From contig OW203724.1 of NCBI GenBank assembly GCA_934045075.1, positions 7,241,473-7,305,472 of the forward strand: a stretch of 64,000 bases of DNA. Direction: 5' to 3'. The notes under the pieces are model-generated. The model made no database searches. It had not been told where the DNA came from and worked only from the letters and a program-made list of their open reading frames with translations. This document shows positions 57,401 to 64,000 of the stretch, in pieces. A program made the translations under genes and the position numbers. This stretch comes from Yponomeuta sedellus. Lineage: Eukaryota > Arthropoda > Insecta > Lepidoptera > Yponomeutidae. Numbering within the stretch: the first letter of the stretch is position 1; each line of letters starts with the position of its first letter.

Positions 57401-60400
57401 ATCATTAATAAAAGGAGTTCCTCAGATCTCAACATTGGGTCATATTCTTTTTATCCTGTACTTTGCGGATTTAACAAACAGTACCGCTGACAGTAAACTA
57501 TGGTCTGGAAAAATGGTCTGGCTTTAAATTCCGCTAAAACCAAGTTTCTCGCTATCAGTACTAAAATGCAAATAAAAAATATATAGTTACAATGTTGAGA
57601 AATTGGAGATATGCGAATCAAATTATGTAGTTCTCGTAAACGTTTACAGTATACAGACGTACAAAAAAAGACAATATTTTAGTCAGTGTCCCGTACAACG
57701 TGTAACTGGGCGGAATGCTCTAGACACGTCACCATATGGCGATGACGATGCTGGCAGAGGCAGATATTTCAGACGGGTTGTGGGTTCACTGTCTAGTTTT
57801 TAATTACCTAGTTAAATGAATCAGTCATTACCGAAAAACCACTGTCCAATAAGCACACAGCTTATGGTTATTTTCTTAGCCCCCAAGGATTTAAATGTGA
57901 TGTTATGTCACGCAGGAATCTAAGCTCTAATCACGGTGAGCTTCACTGAACTATATTAAGTGATTTTTCGTGATGGGGGCACAAAGAAATAAAGTGAGAC
58001 AGACATATATCAGACAGGCATAAAATTTACAGATTTACAATATGTAAAGATATGTATTGATGGATTAATTACTGTATGTTATCGTATCTTTATGATAAAA
58101 CGCGGCTATGCCGCCTGCGCCTCGTCTTCGTTCAACAACATCTTCGGCCTTCCTTCAACGCCAGAAGAGAACTCGATTTTTTTTATTAATATTTTTATTA
58201 GGGTAGACTGGGTACGGTTGTAACTATTTCTACTAAATTGTATTTTGAATTTACTTTAGTGCAATAAAAGTATTAATAAATAAATTGTCAACCACGTTAC
58301 ACTGTGACTTTGGCTATTATCCACGAGTATATACCTTACTTAAAAAAATAAAAAGGTGGTACTTTGGCTATAAATTAGCATCAACGGGTCCCTCCCCTTG
58401 TACCCATACCGACGCGGCTTATAGTTTTTGAAATATTCAGGTTGTTACAACCCTACCCAGTCTACCCTACCTACGAGATGACCCATCCCATCACACCACT
58501 ATCTACGGTTGTTCCTTCACCGTGCAGGCAGTCCGATTATGGAATGCCTAACCGGTGGAGGTATGGAAAGCCAAATCCCTGCCCATTTTAAGGTGAAGGA
58601 TTTCTATCTCACTACTACACTGTAATTCTGTTATTATTTATTTTTGTAATATTGTTCTGCTGTTGTTATGTTCTACTTATGTCCTTTGAATGTGTATATT
58701 TTGTTAATTATTTATGTATTTATATATAACATTCATTTTTATTTTTATTTGTGTAAATTATTTGTATTCATTCGACAATTTTATTTATTCACACTGTTAT
58801 TTAGGCATGTATTTATATAGGTACCTCTGAAATTATAATTTCTATATTTTTTGTACATTTACTTTCTTTTCTAATGTATTAGCCCAGTTCATCCAAAGGT
58901 TGTCTGGAAGAGATCACTTTTAGTGATAAGACCGCCGTCTGTACTCTTAGGTTAAGAAATATCTGTGTAATTTCCATTTTTATGTACAATAAAGTGTTCT
59001 CTATCTATCTATGACAACATTTATTTATTTAGAAACACGGATAAGTCATGGTTTTATAAGAACACTCAAAATCATGAATTATGGACACTGACAACTTGTG
59101 ACAACACAAGAAAATACAACACAAGTTTTCAGTGTCCATAATTCATGATATTAATTATAAAAAAATCACGTTTTCTTATAAAACCATGACTTCTCTGTGT
59201 TTCTAAATAAATAAAGTTGCACAATAATTAATGCCTCCGGATTTACGACCGCTGTCATCCGACATGGTACGAGTATGTGCAAAAGCGTACAGTGTTACAA
59301 GGATTATTTTGCACTTTGATAACATTGACAGGGGGGCGTGGGTGTGAAATTAGGGTTACCAGTCAATAAAATTTTAGTATATGGAAGCTACAGAATGTGG
59401 AAGGCTGAGGCCTATGTGCAGCAGTCGACTGATGTTGGTTGATGATGATGCTGATTTATTGATGTAAATAAAATGAAAACCTTATACAATAAACATTTAT
59501 ATTTTATGTTATCACCCATGAAAATTGAGAAATCGCCCTTCCGTTATGATTTTTATTCAATTGGTAGTTAGCGCCCTAAGGTAAAATACTAAAATTGACT
59601 GCGTTCCTTTTTTGTAAGAAAAACATCTAATGCATGCCACCATAAGTTTGTAGTGTTTTATATCTTTTAATAATAATAAAACTGGAACGACTTCAACTTT
59701 GTGCTTTATTGATACTGTTTTATTTATTTTATTTACAATAAAAACAGAAAACTGGATAAAAACGGAATAAGCAGGTAAAAATAGTCAGATCTAGTCAAGA
59801 TAATGATGAAAATCAGGGAAATCTCGAAAATGTGTGACATAGTTTTAAATTTTTGAAAATGATAGATAGAATTAAAGAAATATAAAAAATGGTGTAAAGA
59901 GGTTTGCACCGTTACAAGTTGATATTTGATCATTACTTAGGTAGTAATCCTTTTTACAGAAACACAATAATATACTGATACGGATGTTGACACATGTTAC
60001 CAATTCATGTTAAGTTATTTTTTTTTAATTAAAGATCGTATTTAAAAACGTATAATAACATTCTAAGAATATATTTATTTGCCATAAAATAAATAAAAAT
60101 AGTTTAAATTGCATTATTTAATACCCATTATCACGTGACTGCGAACGTCAATCAAAGCGCGGGGGACGTCACTGACCGCTAAACAAAACAAGCTCACGTA
60201 GTCAAAAGTATCACCGGCGAACTAATTTCAACGATATTATTATAATATTATTGTAATATTATAACAATGGAGACTGGATTCATCAAAGGAAGTAGTTCTA
60301 ACTTACCGAAGATAGATTCGTTGATGGTGGCAAGTTATTTTGCCCGAAATAAGAATTTTTGTGCAGCGGAGCTTAGAAACGTAAAAATGTCATTGTAAGT

Positions 60401-63159
60401 ACGTTTGAAATACCTACCTATGGTTGGTGGGTAAAGTCAAAACTACCTATCTAAAACTATTTTGTATCTAAGTACACACTCGTATTTAAATTTTATCGTA
60501 CAATACTTTTAGAATATTTGGCTTACCTACATCAAAGTGGTCTTCACAAAAATAGCTGGTACTTGTAGATGTCAATGATGTTGAACATCTTCTAGCAAGC
60601 GTTAGCCACTTTCTCCTTATTTTAGCAATTTTTGGAACATGTATGAACATTTTTTGCGGCGTACTTATTGACTTACTTTTACACATGGGTACTGCACAGC
60701 ATTTGTACATCGTAATCATTTTTACACCTTTCAGAAAACTTATTTATTCGTAAGAATTCACTGAATATCAGGTTATCTTTCATAGAGCGCGAGATTGTTT
60801 ATCGGTCTGTGAGGTCATCATACTCACGCGTTAGTTTAGAACGTTTTGGCGGGAATTTTAAAAAGTAGTTTTAATTAAGTATTTTTTTAGTAAAATGTGA
60901 CGTATTTTTTCATGAAATTATTTTTTTCGTGTTTAAATAGCGTCTATCTATGAAACAAAATCCATTCCGAACATTAGTCCACATCCCTATTGCTGAAAAT
61001 AGTACATTATGGTACTAGTGTGTAACATTGGTGATTACCGCCCAGGCGCCATTGAGACCCGAGCCATAGGCGAAGGTCTTAAGAAAGCCAAGGACGGTAA
61101 TCATCAATACACACGTGTATCATACGACGTTTTTCAACACACTTGTGAATAAAATAACAATAAAAACTCATTTTCAATAGTGAAAACGAGTTGTGAAAAA
61201 TGTTTCGCTATGGCGGGAAAAACTAATCAGTTTTCCTATGCGCGCGCATTGCGATTGGCCACAGACTAATAAAGGGATGAGATTTTTTTTTATTTTCCGC
61301 GCATAGGATTTGCGCCTATTCTGCTACATACAAAATGGGGAATTTAAAGTTTTCTTTTATTACAGACAAAACAAAAGTTATATTTGAGTGAAAGTTTTAT
61401 TTATTAAACACGTACGAGTTAAATTATCTATTTAAATAAGAAGTTGCATGAATTAAGCAAGCAATAGGAACATTTATTTGTTCTATTGAACACGATCTTT
61501 TTTTTGAATATTTTTTTTAAAACCAATTCAACCAATAAAAAAAAAATATGAATTATAGCAATGAAAAAGTCACAGTTTGATTGTGGGTGGGGTGTCATTC
61601 TGTGCCTAATTGCGGTGACCATAGAGACACTTTATGAGCAAGTGTGTTGAAAAAAATATTACTCGATCTTCTATCGAAAAATAAAAATCAAAAATCGTTT
61701 ATTAAACGTTTATGTACTAGCAGAAACAACACACATAAAATAATGATGCCTTAACATATTCTTCAGATACTCGGTTAGAGTCTAATACACACATAATTAT
61801 ACCTACATAAACTCTCGTCTGTATCCTGGACTGGTAGACAGAGACCTGGGTTTGCTAGTTGCCACGATCCTTACTAACCTTCTTGTGCTTCAACATTTAT
61901 TAGTCGTTTAATGCCTGTTAATGCACGCACCCCGGGTACAGATTTTTTTTTATTTATACTTATAAGTTTTCTAAGAACCCGTAATTTTTTTTTATATTGG
62001 ATGTAAAAAAAATTCATTGCAATAATTTTCCGTCACATTTTACTTTTACGATTATCTACATAGGTATTGTTGCATTTCAAAATATTTGAAGTAATCTTTT
62101 GTGTAACATATAAATATTTTAAATGATAAAAACATTTACGTGCAAAATAGATCCAATATTTTAAATTTTATTTAAATAAAACACATTTTCTAGACTTTTA
62201 GTCCGGATTTACTTACGGGTGTTGTTATCGGAAAAGTCCGACCGGTTTTGGTTTTTGGTTAAAACACATTTTAACCAAAATGTCACATAGCAGCTTTTAA
62301 ATTTATGTTTTGTTGTAAAGTGCTCTGGATAAATAACGGAACATCTTTGGTGTTGCTCGCAGGCTACACGTTTTTCATCCCGGAGTCCGTGGTGGGAATG
62401 ACGTTCGTGGCCTTCGGTGGATGCGTGCCCGAAGCCTGCGCCATATTCATCATGTCACGGAGAGGTAAGCTTGCCGGGGTGAAGTTGGAGAAAATGTTTT
62501 TAAAGGTTCTTAAACAACTGTATTTCTAAACCCTCCTTTCCCGTGGTACACCTGCGTGGTCCACCCGGGTGGACCACGGGGATATTTTTTTGCCCGTAGT
62601 CCACCTAGGTGGACAAGTTATAGTAGTAGATGGGTGGCTCATGGGAATATTGGGACAAATGCTTTTACACTATGATTGTATTTTCATATATTATCTTTAA
62701 TTACCATGTGGAATACGGACAATACATTATTTTAAAATTAATCAAATCATGTCTTACGTGCTGTTAAAAAAAAATGCACCGCTCTTTACATAGTGGATCT
62801 TCTGTGATTCTAACCAAACTTTCCCAGGTGAAGGCGGCATGGGGGTCTCAAACGCGCTGGGGGCCAACTCCCTGGCCATCCTGTTCGCCCTGGGCCTACC
62901 CTGGCTTATCAGGACGCTTACTCTACTGGGCCAGGGGGTAGAGTACCCAGTCGTGTACATCAACTCCGCTGGCATCGACTTCGTGGTAGGCTCCCTGCTG
63001 GTGGCAGTGGCCAGCCTCTGGCTGACTCTTCTTGCCGGGAGGTTCACTCTGCGTCGCCCGGTGGGGGCAGTTCTCGCTTGCCTGTACGTCATCTTCGTAA
63101 CCTTCGCTATTTTGGTTGAGATGGGCATTCTGTTCAATACGGGTGTTAGTCTTTGCTGA
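42348..63159 (+). CDS. Divergent NCKX/SLC24-type Na+/Ca2+(-K+) exchanger, nine coding exons
   Basis: Join 42348-42432, 50983-51198, 52066-52202, 54431-54601, 54815-55037, 55419-55538, 56370-56591, 62363-62464, 62828-63159; phases 1, 1, 0, 0, 1, 1, 1, 1 all match, giving 535 residues. NCKX proteins move Ca2+ out of the cytosol against Na+ entry. Seen: a signal peptide (1 to ~23), an extracellular N-terminal region, the helix leading to ICDDYFIPS, alpha-1 (147-203) with CPEFF (E162) and GIGTIVGSAIFN, two-helix region 210-260, a short charged cytosolic loop (~265-345), then alpha-2 (392-450) and the last helices. Oddities: alpha-1 GSAP is TSCP; alpha-2 GTSIPD is GGCVPE (E415); and the SNIFD block is ANSLA, so the Asp equal to NCKX2 D575 is Ala442. 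Ion specificity may differ from classic NCKX. Exon 1 is joined on signal-peptide logic and phase only. Confidence 0.9.
42690..42835 (+). mobile_element. LINE 3' UTR fragment
   Basis: 'ggttgcctggaagatattgc', then 'tgtacaataaagaata' and a TCTC tail, the same 3' end as at 58890-58995. Confidence 0.65.
43640..43800 (-). mobile_element. tRNA-like SINE copy 1
   Basis: The minus strand of 43664-43738 reads as a tRNA-like fold: GCCCAT acceptor, A box 'tagctcagttgg', CTGGC/GCCAG anticodon stem, B box 'ggttcgaatcc'. Flanks 'taaagaggttcgaaattt' and 'ggaatttttagcctctaaat' are shared by all four copies, so this is a repeat, not a tRNA gene. The base before the anticodon is C, not the usual T. Confidence 0.8.
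45266..45540 (-). mobile_element. LTR of a retrotransposon, copy 1
   Basis: About 270 bases matching the copies at 49596 and 59670. On the minus strand it starts TGTAACGGTGC and ends in CA. No target-site duplication was visible, so solo status is unproven. Confidence 0.7.
45637..46150 (+). mobile_element. Penelope-like element: GIY-YIG C-terminus and 3' tail
   Basis: 45637-45954 reads V-Y-K-I-D, then CSCGSSYIGQPKRSIAERV, KSAIAEHL and HKNFNREDGFKLS, ending in TAA. This is the GIY-YIG endonuclease at the C-terminus of Penelope-like retroelements. The first motif is RVY instead of GIY and the reverse transcriptase is missing, so it is a 5'-truncated dead copy. The tail continues to about 46150 with 'ctgccgaaacgtcgg'. 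Confidence 0.88.
46255..46505 (-). mobile_element. tRNA-like SINE copy 2 with head-to-head palindrome
   Basis: tRNA-like part at about 46285-46359 on the minus strand, as copy 1. At its head, 'ctgagctaatgggcga', one base, then the exact complement forms a 33-base palindrome. Beyond it, 46385-46500 holds 'ggataaactagttt' and 'ggtttatcctat' units in inverted pairs. Confidence 0.75.
46506..49307. other. Exchanger intron 1: repeat-rich DNA
   Basis: No exon supported. A moderately GC-rich block at 46945-47110 is unrecognised. Around 47318-48790 the motif 'aactttcgtgg' or its complement occurs at least five times. Confidence 0.45.
49308..49595 (-). mobile_element. Retrotransposon leader with primer-binding site
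   Basis: Directly next to the LTR at 49596. On the minus strand the first bases after the LTR are one A, then TGGCGCCCAACG (49583-49594), a primer-binding site starting with the TGG that pairs with tRNA CCA ends. The following ~280 bases are leader; the coding region is gone. Confidence 0.7.
49596..49852 (-). mobile_element. LTR, copy 2 (257 bp, TG...CA)
   Basis: On the minus strand it starts TGTAACGG and ends CTCTACA, directly followed by the primer-binding site. This copy defines the repeat as an LTR, probably of the Ty3/gypsy type. Confidence 0.8.
50455..50612 (+). mobile_element. tRNA-like SINE copy 3
   Basis: 'gcccattagctcagttggga' A-box region, B box 'ggttcgagtcc', then 'ggaatttttagcctctaaat'. 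In the same element family as copy 1 but opposite in orientation. Confidence 0.8.
50983..51198 (+). CDS. Exchanger exon 2 (extracellular N-terminal region)
   Basis: Acceptor 'aatttttgtcag', donor 'gtttgt' (weak). Residues 29-100, rich in charged residues (KTRLRREGEFLYEEECPESD), ending ESFPDSLF, the 'FP-D-LFT' lead-in seen before the first helix of NCKX proteins. Confidence 0.85.
52066..52202 (+). CDS. Exchanger exon 3 (first helix of the alpha-1 half)
   Basis: Acceptor 'ttgttatttttag', donor 'gtgagt'. Encodes AVILYIVFALYAF, then ICDDYFIPSVEIICEKLKI, a strong match to the NCKX segment before the alpha-1 repeat. Confidence 0.95.
52370..52462 (+). mobile_element. tRNA-like SINE copy 4 (5'-truncated)
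   Basis: Begins 'agctcaattggaagagcgct', B box 'ggttcgaatcc', tail 'ggaatttttagcatctaaat'. It is preceded by 'aatgcacttacccgtgctaa', also found before copy 2. Confidence 0.75.
52463..53853. other. Exchanger intron 3, first part
   Basis: No exon supported. Repeat-like text at 53180-53300 ('tctccgaaacggctt') resembles a lepidopteran interspersed repeat. Confidence 0.45.
53854..54215 (+). mobile_element. 5S-rRNA-derived SINE, copy C (best preserved)
   Basis: Head: 'gagttaagcaacaacaggcg' and 'ctggatgggtgaccatcc' align with insect 5S rRNA at the internal promoter (A box, intermediate element, C box). The body contains 'ggtgccggctgtcatgtaat' and the tail 'ggcctaacgttcctgcgatg'. It ends about 215 bases before exchanger exon 4. 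Confidence 0.8.
54431..54601 (+). CDS. Exchanger exon 4 (alpha-1 repeat)
   Basis: Acceptor 'tatgtcacag', donor 'gtatgt'. Encodes residues 147-203: VAAATFMAVATSCPEFF, then GIGTIVGSAIFN. The acidic E162 sits where NCKX2 has its ion-binding Glu188. The usual GSSAPE/GGSAPE is TSCPE. Confidence 0.97.
54815..55037 (+). CDS. Exchanger exon 5 (two helices and start of loop)
   Basis: Acceptor 'aaattttcag'. The donor is 'gtaggt' at 55038; an alternative 'gtatag' seven bases later would put a stop in the joined frame, so the first is chosen. Encodes VLIYMVNVSVLVVIVWDG and a second helix ending YFVIMFNSR. Confidence 0.92.
55419..55538 (+). CDS. Exchanger exon 6 (cytosolic loop)
   Basis: Acceptor 'ttaattacag', donor 'gtaaaa'. 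40 residues, highly charged (KKKSFNEEEVAETKT, EKEIKEIEQ), as expected for the variable central loop of this family. Supported by phase match on both sides rather than by similarity. Confidence 0.85.
55539..56042. other. Exchanger intron 6, first part
   Basis: AT-rich, no exon. 'tatgacgtcactt' at about 55961 is a CRE-like octamer in repeat-like text. Confidence 0.4.
56043..56300 (+). mobile_element. tRNA-derived SINE, full copy
   Basis: Head 56043-56116: 'gacctcggtggcgcagcggt' A-box region and 'gggttcgatccccggc' B box. The body is shared with 16150-16312, and the element ends in a (TTA)n tail. It lies about 70 bases before exchanger exon 7. Confidence 0.88.
56370..56591 (+). CDS. Exchanger exon 7 (end of loop and helix before alpha-2)
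   Basis: Acceptor 'cttgtattcacag', donor 'gtaaga'. Contains NSTDSSGSS, SWPLRFVLSITVPNPA (the family's 'P-nP' motif ahead of the helix) and FFMCIIWIGVSSYFVTW. Confidence 0.95.
56951..57035 (-). mobile_element. 3' fragment of the 5S-derived SINE
   Basis: 'tatgtccccactgctgaggc', then 'cttcctgcatcgcaggaagg', in reverse orientation. No 5S head. Confidence 0.7.
57411..58995 (+). mobile_element. CR1/Jockey-type LINE remnant
   Basis: 57411-57580 reads GVPQISTLGHILFILYFADL and later LKPSF-like text, an RT block 4/5 region with its catalytic Asp pair deleted. 58500-58620 reads like a LINE C-terminus (RLWNA, then AKSLPI). 58890-58995 is the 3' UTR 'ggttgtctggaagagatcac' ending 'tgtacaataaagtg' and a TCTA tail. 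The middle part, 57600-58480, is not clearly the same element. Confidence 0.75.
59022..59215. repeat. Inverted repeat with ~80-100-bp arms
   Basis: The arms share 'tttatttatttagaaacac', 'aagtcatggttttataagaa' and 'tcatgaattatggacactga' in inverted order, joined near 59115. It is probably a MITE. Confidence 0.8.
59670..59916 (-). mobile_element. LTR, copy 3
   Basis: Matches copies 1 and 2 from 'aataataaaactggaacgac' to 'gtttgcaccgttaca'. Its + strand left edge is diverged or truncated. Confidence 0.7.
60267..60394 (+). CDS. Orphan first-exon fragment (METGFIKG...)
   Basis: ATG, 42 residues, then donor 'gtaagt' in phase 2. The reading METGFIKGSSSNLPKIDSLM and VASYFARNKNFCAAELRNVK resembles the N-terminus of a protein family repeated in lepidopteran genomes, which I recall as SWIM/YqaJ-type. 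No matching later exon was found in the window. It lies inside exchanger intron 7 and is probably a transposon-carried fragment. Confidence 0.4.
60486..60719 (-). CDS. THAP-domain fragment
   Basis: 77 residues with the C2CH pattern of THAP zinc fingers: C8-x4-C13, FIHVPK (P29), W38 in RRKWLTLA, then C58-x2-H61 in YFCEDHF. THAP domains bind DNA and are common in transposase-derived proteins. It ends soon after the domain, so it is a stand-alone remnant or one exon. Antisense to the exchanger, inside intron 7. Confidence 0.7.
   Translation of the reverse strand: MITMYKCCAVPMCKSKSISTPQKMFIHVPKIAKIRRKWLTLARRCSTSLTSTSTSYFCEDHFDVGKPNILKVLYDKI
60720..62362. other. Exchanger intron 7, last part
   Basis: Transposon-like text (61020-61110 has an 'attaccg.../cggtaat' inverted pair) and AT-rich DNA. 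No exon supported. Confidence 0.45.
62363..62464 (+). CDS. Exchanger exon 8 (alpha-2 repeat, first part)
   Basis: Acceptor 'tgttgctcgcag', donor 'gtaagc'. Residues 392-425: IPESVVGMTFVAFGGCVPEA. NCKX proteins normally have AAGTSIPD here; the acidic residue is kept as Glu415, but TSI is GCV. Confidence 0.95.
62555..62614. repeat. Two adjacent perfect palindromes
   Basis: 62555-62578 (24 bp, centred on CCCGGG) and 62599-62614 (16 bp, 'gtccacctaggtggac') share the half-site GTCCACC and lie 20 bases apart in intron 8. Confidence 0.9.
62828..63159 (+). CDS. Exchanger exon 9 (alpha-2 end and C-terminal helices)
   Basis: Acceptor 'aactttcccag', stop TGA at 63157-63159. Starts EGGMGVSNALGANSLA, where NCKX has SxxVGSNIFD, then FALGLPWL. 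Last helices include VVGSLLVAVASLWLTLLAG and a final one ending FAILVEMGILF. Confidence 0.95.
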
Positions 63160-64000
63160 GGTGTCGACATGAGGAAAGAAACTCCCAGCTTCGTGATCAG
63201 CAGTTAGATTACGCCATCTCTATTTTACTCTAGTTCTATTCCACGTGGGCAGTGACTCGTTATCTATTACCCGACTGGGAAATCATATTTGGGTGGTTTT
63301 TATTCGGTCGTATTGATATTGTGATATTTTATTCAAGAAATTGAATAAAAGGTCCCGTCAGCTGACTATGAACATTCAACAAATGGAATTTAGTAATTCT
63401 TTGTTTAGAGTTTAAATTATTTGAAGAATATCGATACGTTTTTTTATGTGTCAGTCGTGTCGAGACCCGCAGCTAGGCTAGGGTTTCGATGAAAAAAGAT
63501 AATAAAAAAGATTTTATTATGCTAAATAAGCGTTTCAATATGTAGATCGCTACATTATCGATACATCGCCACAATATAGGAAGGAATTAGAATGAGTTTT
63601 TCCCTCTCTATGGAGAGAAGCAGCATTTTCCACCCAATAATCAGAACACTACTTTCCGAATATAAGAAATGAAAAGAATATTCTTATCTTATCTTAACGG
63701 CAAAGTTGTGGAACACGTTGCAGTTGTCTGTCTTTCCGGAGACATATAACCTTTATAACCAGAGTCTACCAGCATTTAACAGTTAAGCACGTAACATCGT
63801 AGACCTGGGTCTACCTGGGTCCTGGGCTGATGAAGCGAAGACGAAGACAGCTCCATGAGGCGTCACTAGGCTCAAGTGTAACCCTGCCTTACTTAAAAAA
63901 ATATATGTAGACCTACAAGTCTACTTAACTTATTACTTTTATCTTGATACTGCATGATAAAACATGGTTATTTTAAGAAAGAAAATGAAATTACTTTGTT
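63160..64000. other. Exchanger 3' UTR and downstream DNA
   Basis: The 3' UTR with a likely poly(A) signal AATAAA at 63344-63349. Further on, 63600-63690 repeats text also seen at 25200-25290 ('gaagcagcatt-tccaccca'), an interspersed repeat. No further exon. Confidence 0.55.
63344..63349 (+). terminator. Candidate poly(A) signal of the exchanger
   Basis: AATAAA 185 bases after the stop codon, the first clear one in the 3' UTR. Confidence 0.5.

Noticed and set aside
62754..63170. 138-residue open frame on the minus strand
   Set aside because: Antisense shadow of exchanger exon 9.

Overview
This window looks like nuclear DNA from an insect, most likely a moth or butterfly. It is AT-rich and intron-rich, with short 5-10 base TA-rich motifs such as 'taggtacctac' everywhere. 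It is full of repeat types usual in Lepidoptera: tRNA-derived and 5S-rRNA-derived SINEs, LINE 3' ends with 'tgtacaataaag' tails, Penelope GIY-YIG fragments, TTAA-flanked MITEs and Helitron-like tails. No prokaryotic or organellar signal was seen. Everything below comes from reading the sequence; no search was run.

Two host genes can be reconstructed exon by exon, both on the + strand. (1) 3652-7787: neuroendocrine protein 7B2 (secretogranin V family, chaperone of prohormone convertase 2), five coding exons with matching splice phases, 235 residues. (2) 42348-63159: a divergent K+-dependent Na+/Ca2+ exchanger-like protein (NCKX/SLC24 family), nine coding exons with matching phases, 535 residues. 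Its second alpha repeat is altered, including the position that in NCKX2 confers K+ dependence. Introns 1 and 7 of this gene are large (about 8.5 and 5.8 kb) and filled with transposon debris.

The 34 kb between the genes (7.8-42.3 kb) is mostly repeats. In order: a perfect 102-bp-arm hairpin (10.1-10.35 kb); a LINE 3' end split by a 5S-derived SINE (10.8-11.7 kb); an 819-bp TIR element with TA target sites (13.6-14.4 kb); nested foldback/TTAA MITEs (21.4-24.0 kb); a recently dead transposase whose catalytic spacing is DD82E (26.4-28.2 kb); a 97-bp minisatellite with four-unit higher-order structure carrying an AAGATGGC motif in each unit (28.7-29.8 kb); three phase-compatible exons of an unrecognised protein (30.3-32.0 kb); a 4.1 kb foldback whose 205-bp inverted arms flank about 3.66 kb of nearly pure AAAT repeat (32.1-36.2 kb); and two ~98% identical direct copies of a 1.9-2.0 kb unit (36.2-41.1 kb), the second carrying an internal inversion.

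The two genes share no obvious pathway beyond a possible link to secretory or excitable cells. The strongest biological leads are the altered ion-binding residues of the exchanger, the giant AAAT array with its foldback arms, the perfect hairpin, and the unrecognised spliced ORF that ends just before the foldback.
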